64,000 bases of DNA from Leeuwenhoekiella parthenopeia (GCF_020782115.1 NZ_JAJGMW010000005.1:124001-188000), one strand, 5' to 3'; positions 54,295-63,192 are shown, counted from the stretch's first letter. The notes: generated from the letters alone by a model not told the origin. A program made the numbers and translations.

Positions 54295-54972
54295 ATGGGT
54301 AAACTCTATCTTGTACCCACGCCCATTGGCAATCTGGACGATATGACCTTTAGAGCGATTAAGGTGTTGCAGGAAGCAGACCTTATTCTCGCCGAAGATA
54401 CCCGTACCAGCGGTAAATTGCTCAAGCATTTTGAGATCACGACCCAGATGCATTCGCATCATATGCACAACGAGCATAAGACGGTTGAAGGCCTGGTAGA
54501 TCGCATTAAAAACGGACAAACCATTGCTTTAATCAGTGATGCCGGTACTCCGGCGATCTCAGACCCCGGTTTTTTATTGACCCGGGCCTGTGTAGAAGCC
54601 GGTCTTGAGGTAGATTGCCTGCCCGGAGCTACGGCTTTTGTTCCGGCCCTCGTAAACAGCGGTCTGCCCAATGATAAGTTTGTTTTTGAAGGCTTTTTGC
54701 CGGTAAAGAAAGGCAGGCAAACACGTTTTCAAATCCTCGCAGAAGAAGACCGAACCATGATTTTCTACGAAAGTCCGCACAAGTTGTTGAAGACGCTCAA
54801 TAATATGGTGGAGTTTTTTGGCGCAGAGCGAAAAGTTTCCGTTTCGCGGGAAATTTCAAAACTTCATGAGGAGACCCTACGCGGTACCGCAGCTGAGGTT
54901 TTAAAGCATTACGAAAACAAACCTCCCAAGGGTGAAATCGTCATTGTAGTCGCCGGAAAGTCTAAAGATTAA
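54295..54972 (+). CDS. rsmI: 16S rRNA (cytidine1402-2'-O)-methyltransferase
   Basis: A 225-residue SAM enzyme that 2'-O-methylates C1402 in the decoding centre. It starts KLYLVPTPIGNLDDMTFRA, then AEDTRTSGKLLKHF, the SAM-binding LISDAGTPAISDPG (about 81-94), FEGFLPVKKGRQ and KGEIVIVVAG at the end. It is shorter than E. coli RsmI because the extra C-terminal region is missing. A weak hairpin (54989-55010) lies after the stop. Confidence 0.95.
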   Translation: MGKLYLVPTPIGNLDDMTFRAIKVLQEADLILAEDTRTSGKLLKHFEITTQMHSHHMHNEHKTVEGLVDRIKNGQTIALISDAGTPAISDPGFLLTRACVEAGLEVDCLPGATAFVPALVNSGLPNDKFVFEGFLPVKKGRQTRFQILAEEDRTMIFYESPHKLLKTLNNMVEFFGAERKVSVSREISKLHEETLRGTAAEVLKHYENKPPKGEIVIVVAGKSKD

Positions 54973-55085
54973 TACATTTTCGATAGAAAACACTTTCTTT
55001 TTAAAGTGTTACCAGCTTTAGAAATTGCATCTTATTTGTAACTTCGGCTTATTCCTATTTTTACCCAAACCTTAATCTTTTTGGT

Positions 55086-56645
55086 ATGCGCAAGATGTTT
55101 CTGTTTTTAGTTTTTTTAGGAGCCTCAGGGACTGTGTTTAGTCAGGGCGGCGTTTCATTTCAAAAAGTAAAAGAGTTCTACATCAACGGGGATACCCGGG
55201 TGATAGGTAATTCAATCCTGAGCGATCATCCCACACGGGTAAACAATAAACCCAAATCGCTCAACGACCGCACAGAAATGCAATACGTTGATATAGATGA
55301 CGATTCAGATACCTTCAGCTCAAGCAGTGCGAATCTGGATCTACCCGCTGATGCAAAAATTGTATATGCCGGTCTTTACTGGGCTGCGACTTATCCCGGA
55401 GCCGAAGGAAAACAGAAAGTGCGTAACGACCGAATGGTTTATGACATTAAAAAGAAGAGAGATCGTGCTTTTGATCTCGTACGACTCAAATTGCCCGGCA
55501 GTGCGGCTTATACCGAGGTGCAGGGCGAGCTGGTTTACGACGGGGTTCTCGATCCCAATACCGACCTGAAAAATGCAGCTCCCTACGTCTGCTACAGCGA
55601 TATTACCGATTTACTCACCTCCAAAAAAGCAGGTTCAGGGACTTATACCCTTGCAAACGTTACGGCTCTCGAGGGCATTATGTTTGGCGGGAGTTCTGCA
55701 GGCTGGATGCTGTATCTGGTTTATGAACAGCCCGAAGCCCCGTTGCAGTATATGGCCAACTATCAGGGATTTAGATACATCAGTCTTAATGAACCCGAGG
55801 AGCTTCGCTTCTCAAATTTTAGAGTGCCCGAAACCGGAGAAGTAAAGGCCTCGCTCACTCTGGCAGCTTTAGAGGGCGATCTGATGCTGGCTAAAGATGC
55901 GGTATTTGTTTACGGCGAAAAAAATAAGGAGTACGTTCCGCTTAAAACGCAGGTGCGTTATGCAAACAATTTCTTCAACAGCAGCATCACTTTTGATGAC
56001 CGAAAATACCTCGCCCGCAATCCCGCAAGCAATAATACGCTGGGTTTTGATCTGGCGAAGCTTCAAATACCTAATGCAAACAACAGCCTTATCGACAATG
56101 ATGCGACCGGGGTAACCTTAAGGTTTAAGACCGAAGAAGACCGACTGTTTGTGTTTTTTACTGCTTTTCAAACCGAAATCAGTTCAGACTTTTACCAGCG
56201 CGTGGTGTTAGAAGGGAAGGAAGATCGGCTTCCTGCGCAAGAGGAGGTAGAACCTACGCCCGAAACTCCCGAGCTAGTCGCTTACGAAAAAGACGGCACT
56301 AGCGAAGATGAAGTAGCTACAGATACCCAGCCTAAAAAAACCGAAAACCGGGACCCTGCTCTTCAGGATATGCTCAGTGCTGCTTCTATTAGGGTAGAAG
56401 GGCAACCGGAAGGCTATTATGTGGTTAATCACGTATTTTCAAACGCTAAAAATGCTTCTAAATGGGCACTTAAGATGGAAAATTTGGGCTTTGCGCCCAA
56501 GAATTTTGTAAATCAGGCAAATGGTTATCATTACATCTATATCGATTTTAGTCAGGATCCTGATGCGCTTTACGGCCGCCTTCAGGGTTATCGTAAAATG
56601 GAAGATTTAGAAAAAGCCTGGATTCTTAAAGTTAATTTAGACTAA
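55086..56645 (+). CDS. Secreted protein with C-terminal SPOR-like domain
   Basis: A 519-residue protein with signal peptide MRKMFLFLVFLGASGTVFSQ. The N-terminal 370 residues are beta-rich and recall the extracellular parts of large flavobacterial adhesin-like proteins (LPADAKIVYAGLYWAATYPG). A Glu/Pro/Thr-rich linker (about 380-425) leads to a domain of about 80 residues (YYVVNHVFSNAKNASKWALK to YRKMEDLEKAWILKVNLD) resembling the SPOR peptidoglycan-binding fold. recJ starts 1 base after its stop. The function is unknown; the likely place is periplasm or outer membrane. Confidence 0.8.
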   Translation: MRKMFLFLVFLGASGTVFSQGGVSFQKVKEFYINGDTRVIGNSILSDHPTRVNNKPKSLNDRTEMQYVDIDDDSDTFSSSSANLDLPADAKIVYAGLYWAATYPGAEGKQKVRNDRMVYDIKKKRDRAFDLVRLKLPGSAAYTEVQGELVYDGVLDPNTDLKNAAPYVCYSDITDLLTSKKAGSGTYTLANVTALEGIMFGGSSAGWMLYLVYEQPEAPLQYMANYQGFRYISLNEPEELRFSNFRVPETGEVKASLTLAALEGDLMLAKDAVFVYGEKNKEYVPLKTQVRYANNFFNSSITFDDRKYLARNPASNNTLGFDLAKLQIPNANNSLIDNDATGVTLRFKTEEDRLFVFFTAFQTEISSDFYQRVVLEGKEDRLPAQEEVEPTPETPELVAYEKDGTSEDEVATDTQPKKTENRDPALQDMLSAASIRVEGQPEGYYVVNHVFSNAKNASKWALKMENLGFAPKNFVNQANGYHYIYIDFSQDPDALYGRLQGYRKMEDLEKAWILKVNLD

Positions 56646-56646
56646 C

Positions 56647-58341
56647 ATGCGCTGGACGCTAAAGCCTACTCCCGAAGTAGAACACATAAAAGATTTTGCC
56701 AATCAGCTTAAAGTACCCGAAAAAGTTGCCCTATTACTCCTGCAACGGGGTATAGATACCTATGAGAAGGCAAAGACCTTTTTCAGGCCTTCGCTAGATG
56801 ATTTGCACGATCCCTTTCTGATGAAAGATATGGATCGTGCAGTGGCACGCGTGAATCTGGCGATGCAGCAGGGCGAAAACATTCTGGTTTACGGAGATTA
56901 TGATGTAGACGGAACCACCAGTGTGGCCCTTATGAGCAGTTATTTGCTCAGTCATTATCCTCAGGTGGCTACGTATATCCCCGATCGGTATACCGAAGGT
57001 TACGGGGTTTCGTATGCAGGTATTGATTATGCCCACGATAATGACATTACGCTCATCATCGCGCTCGATTGCGGGGTCAAAGCGGTAGAAAAGGTCGCTT
57101 ACGCCAAAAAGCTGGGTATCGATTTTATCATCTGTGATCACCACCGGCCGGGCCCTGAACTTCCCGATGCAGCGGCCGTGCTAGACCCTAAGCGTGAAGA
57201 TTGCACCTATCCCTATGACGAACTCTGCGGCTGTGGTGTGGGCTTTAAACTCATACAGGCGCTGGAGCAGCAAAAAGGATTGCCCGTTAAAACCCTGGTG
57301 CCTTATCTGGATCTTGTTGCTACTGCGATTGGGGCAGATATTGTGCCTATTACGGGCGAAAACCGGGTGCTGGCTTTTTTTGGTCTCGATGTCATCAATA
57401 CCCTGCCGCGCACCGGTATTCAGGCGCTGATTGAAAATGTAAAAAAAGAGATTCTTACCATCACCGATGTGGTGTTTATCATTGCGCCGCGTATCAATGC
57501 CGCCGGGCGCATTAAGCACGGTTTACACGCGGTAGAATTGCTTACCGAGCAAAATAAAGAACAGGCTCAACAGATGGCTGCCGCTATTGAAGCGTTTAAC
57601 GCAGAGCGGAAAGATCTCGATAAAACCATCACCGAGGAAGCCCTGGAGCAAATACAGCAAAACCGGGAAGAACACCGCAAAACGACCGTTGTCTATCAGG
57701 AAAACTGGCACAAGGGCGTTATTGGCATTGTGGCTTCACGCCTTACCGAAACCTATTACCGGCCAACCCTGGTCTTTACCAAAAGCGGAGAAAAACTGGC
57801 TGCCAGTGCGCGCTCTGTAAAAGGCTTTGACGTATATGAAGCGCTTGAAGCCTGTAGCGAGCATATAGAACAATTTGGGGGACATAAGTATGCCGCGGGA
57901 CTAACGCTTGGCGAGCATCAGTACGACGATTTTAAGTCGAAATTTGAAGAGGTGGTAAGCAACAGCATTGATGAGCGCCTGCTTATTCCCGAAATTTCGA
58001 TTGATGCCGAATTGAATCTGGAAGATATCACGCCAAAGTTCTACCGTATTTTACGTCAGTTTGCACCCTTTGGGCCGGGTAATATGACCCCGGTTTTTAT
58101 GAGCAAAAACCTCATAGATACCGGTTACGGCAAATGTGTGGGGGCAGATGAGTTGCATTTAAAATGTACCGTTACCCAGCCGGGGACAACGGTTCAAATA
58201 GGTGCTATTGGTTTTAATTTGGGCGAAAAATGCGATTTGATCACTCATAAGAAACGCTTTAAAGCCGCCTATTCCCTTGATCTGAATGAATGGAACGGAA
58301 ATGTGAGTATTCAGTTAAAACTGCGGGATATTCAGGAATAA
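56647..58341 (+). CDS. recJ: Single-stranded-DNA-specific exonuclease RecJ
   Basis: A 564-residue DHH-family 5'-3' exonuclease for recombination and mismatch repair. The motifs are DYDVDGTTSVALM (about 85-97), DCGVKA (about 142), CDHHRPG (about 163-169), the DHHA1 domain GRIKHG and SARSVKGFDVYEALEAC with GGHKYAAG (about 415-422), and a C-terminal OB domain. It follows the SPOR-like gene with a 1-base gap. Confidence 0.96.
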   Translation: MRWTLKPTPEVEHIKDFANQLKVPEKVALLLLQRGIDTYEKAKTFFRPSLDDLHDPFLMKDMDRAVARVNLAMQQGENILVYGDYDVDGTTSVALMSSYLLSHYPQVATYIPDRYTEGYGVSYAGIDYAHDNDITLIIALDCGVKAVEKVAYAKKLGIDFIICDHHRPGPELPDAAAVLDPKREDCTYPYDELCGCGVGFKLIQALEQQKGLPVKTLVPYLDLVATAIGADIVPITGENRVLAFFGLDVINTLPRTGIQALIENVKKEILTITDVVFIIAPRINAAGRIKHGLHAVELLTEQNKEQAQQMAAAIEAFNAERKDLDKTITEEALEQIQQNREEHRKTTVVYQENWHKGVIGIVASRLTETYYRPTLVFTKSGEKLAASARSVKGFDVYEALEACSEHIEQFGGHKYAAGLTLGEHQYDDFKSKFEEVVSNSIDERLLIPEISIDAELNLEDITPKFYRILRQFAPFGPGNMTPVFMSKNLIDTGYGKCVGADELHLKCTVTQPGTTVQIGAIGFNLGEKCDLITHKKRFKAAYSLDLNEWNGNVSIQLKLRDIQE

Positions 58342-58377
58342 ATCACCTTCTATTTAGATTTATTCTAAACAAGGTTT

Positions 58378-58385
58378 TATATTTG
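58378..58385 (+). promoter_or_regulatory. Promoter -7 box TATATTTG of the 58401 gene
   Basis: TATATTTG lies 15 bases before the ATG, so the leader would be very short. Confidence 0.45.
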
Positions 58386-58400
58386 TGTAAAATCGGGTTT

Positions 58401-58748
58401 ATGAAGCATATCAGCATTATTTATCGAAACGACACCGGCATTTCGTTTTACTGGAAATCGGCCTATCAGGAAGAATTAAAAGCGCAGTTGGTTTTTAGGG
58501 ATACAGGTTTTTATTTTACGCTAGATCAACTGAAGCGTTTTGCCTATCAGGCTCAGGATACCCGCAATCAAATAACCTGTAAGGACTGCCCAGCGCCGGC
58601 CTCGTGCAGGTCGCTGCTTTTAAAAACTCCGGCAGAAACGGTAGATCTTGCGGTAAGCCGCGAAGAATTAGAGGGGCTTCAGGATTTACTGGATCAGACC
58701 ATTTTAAAGATGGAAACGCAACAGTTTATGCAAACTGCCCTAAACTAG
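58401..58748 (+). CDS. Hypothetical protein, 115 residues
   Basis: A small soluble protein starting MKHISIIYRNDTGISFYWKS. A Cys cluster CKDCPAPASC (C-x2-C-x5-C, about 68-77) could bind a metal. The C-terminal helix is EELEGLQDLLDQTILKMETQ. I chose the ATG at 58401, just after a TANNTTTG box; the frame upstream overlaps recJ. I believe it is conserved in flavobacteria but cannot name it. Its stop overlaps the lpxH stop by 4 bases. Confidence 0.78.
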   Translation: MKHISIIYRNDTGISFYWKSAYQEELKAQLVFRDTGFYFTLDQLKRFAYQAQDTRNQITCKDCPAPASCRSLLLKTPAETVDLAVSREELEGLQDLLDQTILKMETQQFMQTALN

Positions 58749-59524
58749 GTATGGAATTCTTTCAGTTCAAAATTGCTTCCGTCAAATACACCGTAGGTAT
58801 AATGTACAATCCAGTCTCCCAGATTAAAATAGCTTGATTGCTCGCCTACTTCAATACGCATAGGTAGGTGGCGGTGGCCGAAAACAAAGTAATCGTAATG
58901 ATTGCTTTCCAGTTTTCGCTTTGCGTAAGTAGCCAGCCATTCATTTTCCTCACCCAGAAAAGTATGATCGTCATCTCCTGAAATCAGTTTGTTTTTAACT
59001 GACAAATACTGAGCGATTCGCACCCCAATGTCCGGATGTACCCAGCGAAACAGCCACTGGAAAACCGAAGACTTAAACACCTTTTTCATGCGTTTATAGC
59101 CTTTGTCTCCGGGGCCCAGACCATCACCATGACCAATAAACAGACGCTTATCATTGAGCTGAAAAAGCTGAGGTTTGTGAAAAGTAGGGATGTTGAGTTC
59201 GGTTTCAAAGTAGTCCTGCATCCAGAGATCGTGATTGCCTACAAAAAAATAGATGGGAATCCCACTGTCGCGCAACTGAGCCAGCTTGCCCAAAACGCGA
59301 ACAAAACCTTTGGGGACAACGGTTTTATATTCAAACCAAAAGTCAAAGAGATCGCCCAGCAAAAATATTGCCGCAGCATCGCGCTCAATAGTGTTGAGCC
59401 AGGCAAGAAACTTAAGCTCCCTGGGCTTACTCGCTTCAGCGGTAGGCGCACCCAGGTGATTATCACTCGAGAAATAGGCTTTCTTCCCCGGTGGAATCGT
59501 AAGCTGCTCAACAGGTTGCTTCAT
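58745..59524 (-). CDS. lpxH: UDP-2,3-diacylglucosamine diphosphatase
   Basis: A 259-residue calcineurin-like phosphoesterase of lipid A synthesis. The metal motifs are SSDNHLG (about 19-25), GDLFDFWFEY (about 57-66), GNHD (about 96), GHGDGLGP and FGHRHLP. It hydrolyses UDP-2,3-diacylglucosamine to lipid X at the membrane. It is the last gene of a four-gene operon, 9 bases after queD. Confidence 0.93.
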   Translation of the reverse strand: MKQPVEQLTIPPGKKAYFSSDNHLGAPTAEASKPRELKFLAWLNTIERDAAAIFLLGDLFDFWFEYKTVVPKGFVRVLGKLAQLRDSGIPIYFFVGNHDLWMQDYFETELNIPTFHKPQLFQLNDKRLFIGHGDGLGPGDKGYKRMKKVFKSSVFQWLFRWVHPDIGVRIAQYLSVKNKLISGDDDHTFLGEENEWLATYAKRKLESNHYDYFVFGHRHLPMRIEVGEQSSYFNLGDWIVHYTYGVFDGSNFELKEFHT

Positions 59525-59533
59525 GCTTTAAAT

Positions 59534-60001
59534 TTAGAATAAATCGGCTTCATTATCAGAAGCATACCATTCTGCAAAACTGGTATCAGTTTCCTGAAGT
59601 TTAAGCGAAAATAGCTTTATATTTTGGGGCAGGTGTTTTTGAATTTTCCGTGCAAAGTCAATGACCATCATTTCGCTGGTAGGCTGGTAATCTACCAGCA
59701 GCACATTGTGACCCCGGTCTGAAAGTTCTTTGGCCAGCTCTACGTGCGGCGTGTTTTTGTTGAAAACGGTAGCATGGTCAAAAACATCTACAATTTCGTT
59801 TTTGACAATTTTTTTGAGGTCTCCAAAGTCGATCACCATTCCAAACTTCACGTTTTCGCTTTGCGAAATAGGCGTACCTATAACCGTTACCGAAAGCTTA
59901 TAACTGTGCCCATGTACATTGCGACACTTGCCGTCATAACCGTATAACGCGTGACCGGTTTCAAATGAAAATTGCTTGGTAATACGTATGTTACTCATCA
60001 T
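59534..60001 (-). CDS. queD: 6-carboxytetrahydropterin synthase
   Basis: A 155-residue QueD/PTPS-family enzyme of queuosine (7-deazapurine) synthesis. The zinc ligands are His17, His30 and His32 (FSFETGHALYG and CRNVHGHSY), and the catalytic Cys is Cys26. Two neighbouring ATGs are possible (60001 and 59998); the first overlaps the upstream stop as TAATG, which favours it. It lies between a 53-residue membrane protein gene and lpxH. Confidence 0.93.
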   Translation of the reverse strand: MMSNIRITKQFSFETGHALYGYDGKCRNVHGHSYKLSVTVIGTPISQSENVKFGMVIDFGDLKKIVKNEIVDVFDHATVFNKNTPHVELAKELSDRGHNVLLVDYQPTSEMMVIDFARKIQKHLPQNIKLFSLKLQETDTSFAEWYASDNEADLF

Positions 60002-60162
60002 TATTTGGTTTTTCGAAGTGCTTTTATACCAAAAATAAAAGCGACGATTACAAGAAGAATGACTGGTAAAATATAGAAGATATTACTGCCTATAAAGTAT
60101 CCCAGCTCATAAGCCTTGCCGTGTTGTTGTTCAGAAATCTGGAGTATAGATAGGAACGTCAT
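60001..60162 (-). CDS. Small membrane protein, 53 residues
   Basis: ATG at 60160-60162 to TAA encodes MTFLSILQISEQQHGKAYEL, then GYFIGSNIFYILPVILLVIV and AFIFGIKALRKTK. It has one membrane helix (about 28-48) with a basic C-terminus, so the tail is probably cytoplasmic. Its start overlaps the stop of the preceding 31-residue gene (ATGA), and its stop overlaps the queD start (TAATG). Such tight coupling on both sides makes it a real gene. The family is unknown to me. Confidence 0.75.
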   Translation of the reverse strand: MTFLSILQISEQQHGKAYELGYFIGSNIFYILPVILLVIVAFIFGIKALRKTK

Positions 60163-60254
60163 TTTTTAAATTTTCGGTACAGAACCACAACGATTAGAGC
60201 AATTGCAAAGATTACGTAAATGCCGGTGCCGCTCAAAAATTCCAGAAATTCCAT
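60159..60254 (-). CDS. Tiny membrane protein, 31 residues
   Basis: ATG at 60252-60254 to TGA encodes MEFLEFLSGTGIYVIFAIAL and IVVVLYRKFKK. It has one helix (about 10-26) and a basic tail. It overlaps the next gene by four bases (ATGA) and has a TACTTTTG box 21 bases upstream. Being first in the operon with queD and lpxH supports it, but a protein this short needs direct proof. Confidence 0.6.
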   Translation of the reverse strand: MEFLEFLSGTGIYVIFAIALIVVVLYRKFKK

Positions 60255-60274
60255 AGGTTGATTAATTAATGCAA

Positions 60275-60282
60275 CAAAAGTA
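60275..60282 (-). promoter_or_regulatory. Promoter -7 box TACTTTTG of the small-protein/queD/lpxH operon
   Basis: The minus strand reads TACTTTTG 20 bases before the first small gene. Confidence 0.5.
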
Positions 60283-60366
60283 TAAAAAGTATGCCCGTGA
60301 AGCCTATGAATACCTGCATAGAATATTTATGAATTTATTATTTGTTTTTTCGTTTATTTTGCTCGT

Positions 60367-61014
60367 ATGGAAACACAGCTTTTTGAGCAACTGGATTTTA
60401 TAGAAAACCCTGTCTATGAACGGGTTATTTCTGATTTGCTTGATCAAAATTACAGCATCATCGACGATTTTTTTGATGCAGACGAAATCGCAGAATTACG
60501 CGACTCCCTTAAAACGGTTTATGAAGCCGACTGCTTTAAAAAGGCCGCGATAGGGAACAGACTCAATGAAGAAATCGATAAAAAAATACGCGGTGACTAT
60601 ATTTACTGGATCAATGAGGCTGAAGGGCGTGCGGTAGAACGCCGGTTTTTTGCCAAAATCAATGATCTGGTAGCCTATCTCAACCGGACCTGTTTTTTGG
60701 GGATCCTCCAGAAGGAATTTCATTATGCGGTATACCCCACCGGAACTTTTTACAAGCGCCATCTGGATACCTTTCAAAATGATGACCGCCGTAAACTGTC
60801 TATGGTCTGCTATCTCAATGACGAAACCTGGGTAGCCAGTAACGGGGGAGAACTCACCATTTATTTGCCAACCAAAACCGGAGAAGAGGCTTTAGACATC
60901 ATCCCCAGACCGGGTCGTGTGGTGATTTTTGAAAGTCAGGTGCTGGAGCACGAAGTAAAGCCTGTACTGGCTTCAGAACGCCTGAGTATTACAGGTTGGC
61001 TGAAAACACGCTAA
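60367..61014 (+). CDS. 2OG-Fe(II) oxygenase
   Basis: A 215-residue prolyl-4-hydroxylase-type dioxygenase. The iron triad is His132/Asp134 (RHLDTF) and His195 (VLEHEVKP). Arg205 in ERLSITGW would hold 2-oxoglutarate. It resembles the SM-20/PiuC-like branch of small bacterial enzymes. The substrate is unknown, possibly a protein or an amino acid. It is a single gene, divergent from the queD operon, with a tandem repeat directly after it. Confidence 0.88.
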   Translation: METQLFEQLDFIENPVYERVISDLLDQNYSIIDDFFDADEIAELRDSLKTVYEADCFKKAAIGNRLNEEIDKKIRGDYIYWINEAEGRAVERRFFAKINDLVAYLNRTCFLGILQKEFHYAVYPTGTFYKRHLDTFQNDDRRKLSMVCYLNDETWVASNGGELTIYLPTKTGEEALDIIPRPGRVVIFESQVLEHEVKPVLASERLSITGWLKTR

Positions 61015-61029
61015 TCAGTTTACAGTTGG

Positions 61030-61072
61030 CAGTCGCAGTTAGCAGTCGCAGTTAGCAGTCGCAGTTAGCAGT
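61030..61072. repeat. 13-bp tandem repeat, 3.3 copies
   Basis: CAGTCGCAGTTAG is repeated three times in full (61030-61068), then CAGT. A diverged unit (CAGTTGG) comes just before. It lies between the oxygenase stop and the MATE stop. No dyad or T tail suggests a terminator; it is a simple variable repeat. Confidence 0.85.
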
Positions 61073-61087
61073 AACTAGTTATACAGC

Positions 61088-62428
61088 TTACCTGCCTGTG
61101 ACTTTGGGCCTGAAGCGTTTTCTAAAGTTGAGAATCAGGGCACCGCTGCGTATGAGCATCCAGACGGAAAAGGCGATCCATACTGCGTAAAGCTTCAGCC
61201 CAAAATAGTCGCCTATAAAAATTGCAGGTACAAAACCCAGAAAGGTTGCGATCATCAGCACGTTACGCAGGTATTTCATCTCGCCCATTCCTTTATAAAT
61301 TCCATCAAAAATAAAAGCAAGCGCATTAAGGGGCTGCATCAGGATCACCACAAAAAACAGAGCCGTAAAACGCACAATGACCTCGGGTTCTTTACTGAAA
61401 ATAAGTCCCAGCGGTTCATAAAACAGGGCGGCAATCAGCATAAGACCTCCGGCGATGATGAGGCTGTAGGCGCTTAATTTTTTACTGAGTTGCCACAGAC
61501 TGTCATAATCTTTGGCTCCCAGAAAACGACCGGCGAGAATATTTCCCGCAGCTGCATATCCATCAATAAAAAATGCCGAAAACAGCCAGATGTTGATCAA
61601 AATGGTTTGGGCGGCGATGTACGAAGCGCCGTAATCTGTCGCAAAGGAGTTGGCCAAATAAAGCGCAACATTAAGCGCAATAGTGCGCACAAAAAGATTG
61701 AGTGCCATCCCCACGAGTCTCCACAATTCCGGATGAATGGGGAATTTGAGCCTCAGGCTTACATTGGTTTTGATCAGGACTAAAATTAAAGAAAGCACCG
61801 CCATAAGCCCCTGAGCAAGAAGACTTGCATAGGCTGCACCTTCAAGCTGCAAAGCCGGGATATAGCCTTCTATACCGTAAACCAGCGCAAAGTCTAACAC
61901 TATATTAACCGCAGCACCTATAAGGGCGACTACCATTGGCCAAAACGTGTTTTGCAATCCTCTGAAAATACCGAAAACGGCAAAGGTGAATAAGGTAAGC
62001 GGAAAGCCCCAAACCCTGATGGAATAATATTGCACACAATAATCCAGAATGAGACCTGATGCATTATAAAGCGAAAAAATACCTTCAATAAACGGAAGCG
62101 TACCGGCAAGAATTATGATACTCAAAAAAATGTTGAAGTAAATGGCCTGCGCAGGAAGTGTGCTGATTTCGTCAATTTTATCAGCACCGTAATATTGTGC
62201 GATGATCGCCTGAAGGGCACTTCGGGTCTGACCTAAAACCCAGATAAGGGCAGATAAAAACGAACCCACGATACCTACTGCGGCCAGAACTTCGGTGGCA
62301 TTTACCGGAACATTACCCACCACTGCGGCATCGGTTGCAGACAGTATGGGTTCTGCAATGCCGGCGAGTAAAGCCGGTACTGCAAGGCGGTTGATGTTTT
62401 TAAACGAAAGCGGGTTTGTTTTTGACAT
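61088..62428 (-). CDS. MATE family efflux transporter
   Basis: A 446-residue protein with 12 membrane helices in two similar halves, starting LSFKNINRLAVPALLAGIAEP as MATE proteins do. The DinF-like branch fits best. It exchanges Na+ or H+ for drugs or metabolites; the substrate is open. It lies 45 bases after a GNAT gene on the same strand, probably as one transcript. Confidence 0.9.
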   Translation of the reverse strand: MSKTNPLSFKNINRLAVPALLAGIAEPILSATDAAVVGNVPVNATEVLAAVGIVGSFLSALIWVLGQTRSALQAIIAQYYGADKIDEISTLPAQAIYFNIFLSIIILAGTLPFIEGIFSLYNASGLILDYCVQYYSIRVWGFPLTLFTFAVFGIFRGLQNTFWPMVVALIGAAVNIVLDFALVYGIEGYIPALQLEGAAYASLLAQGLMAVLSLILVLIKTNVSLRLKFPIHPELWRLVGMALNLFVRTIALNVALYLANSFATDYGASYIAAQTILINIWLFSAFFIDGYAAAGNILAGRFLGAKDYDSLWQLSKKLSAYSLIIAGGLMLIAALFYEPLGLIFSKEPEVIVRFTALFFVVILMQPLNALAFIFDGIYKGMGEMKYLRNVLMIATFLGFVPAIFIGDYFGLKLYAVWIAFSVWMLIRSGALILNFRKRFRPKVTGR

Positions 62429-62473
62429 AAGCTCAGGCTTAATGCGAAAATAGCTTTTCTAAATGTCAAAAGC

Positions 62474-62977
62474 CTATAAAACGAGTTCGTAGCAGTAAAA
62501 GGGATATTTGCTTTGCTTCGGAAAAAAGATTTCTTCAAGCTTTTCATAACCGCGTTTTTGGTAGAAACGGTTGTTGCGTGGGTTTTGGCTAAAGGTGTCC
62601 AGACGTACCGAAACATACCCGTTTTTACGCGCATAATCTTCAGTAAAATCCATGAGTTGCTGAGCGATGCCCTTACCCTGCACATCAGGATGCACGGCCA
62701 GCCGGTGAATGTAAATACTTTTTGCATCAGCCGGGGTTAGCCAGGTTACGGGTTTGTACACTTCGTCTTTTAGATCTGAGATCACGATAGTACCCAGGAT
62801 TTTTCCGCTCTGCGTACTTACATAAAGTTCGTCGCGATCTATATCTTGCTGAAAAGCAGTTTGGGAAGGGTAGTGCTCGTTCCACTGGAATATACCTGCT
62901 TTAATCATTTTTGCGGCACAGGCACGTGTGAGCGCAAGTATTTCCTCAAGTTGAGTTGAATTTGCGGGTTCTATCAT
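62474..62977 (-). CDS. GNAT family N-acetyltransferase
   Basis: A 167-residue acetyltransferase. The central strand is SIYHRLAV-type (AKSIYIHRLAVHPDVQGKGI), with the acetyl-CoA pyrophosphate loop VQGKGIAQQL (about 98-107). The C-terminal RLDTFSQNPRNNRFYQKRGYE closes the fold. The substrate is unknown. It precedes the MATE gene. Confidence 0.88.
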   Translation of the reverse strand: MIEPANSTQLEEILALTRACAAKMIKAGIFQWNEHYPSQTAFQQDIDRDELYVSTQSGKILGTIVISDLKDEVYKPVTWLTPADAKSIYIHRLAVHPDVQGKGIAQQLMDFTEDYARKNGYVSVRLDTFSQNPRNNRFYQKRGYEKLEEIFFPKQSKYPFYCYELVL

Positions 62978-63173
62978 ACTGGGCTTTAATTTTTATACGA
63001 ATGAAAAGCTTACAGGCAAAGATACTAAGGCTTTGACCGTATCGCCTAATGCTAAGGGGTCTTGTTGTGCAAAGTAAGGCAAGCATTCAGGTCTTGCGAT
63101 AAGAAACGATTCAGAAGATTTTAGGCTAAAGTTTTAAAACGAAAAACAATAAGTGATTTTAGGGAACTTTAAT

Positions 63174-63181
63174 TATATTTG
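63174..63181 (+). promoter_or_regulatory. tRNA-Ala promoter, -7 box TATATTTG
   Basis: TATATTTG lies 11 bases before the mature tRNA 5' end. The remaining 196 bases back to the GNAT gene show no other feature. Confidence 0.55.
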
Positions 63182-63192
63182 CGCCACTAAAC

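Noticed and set aside
61030-61072. CRISPR array
   Set aside because: The 13-bp units are directly abutting without spacers.
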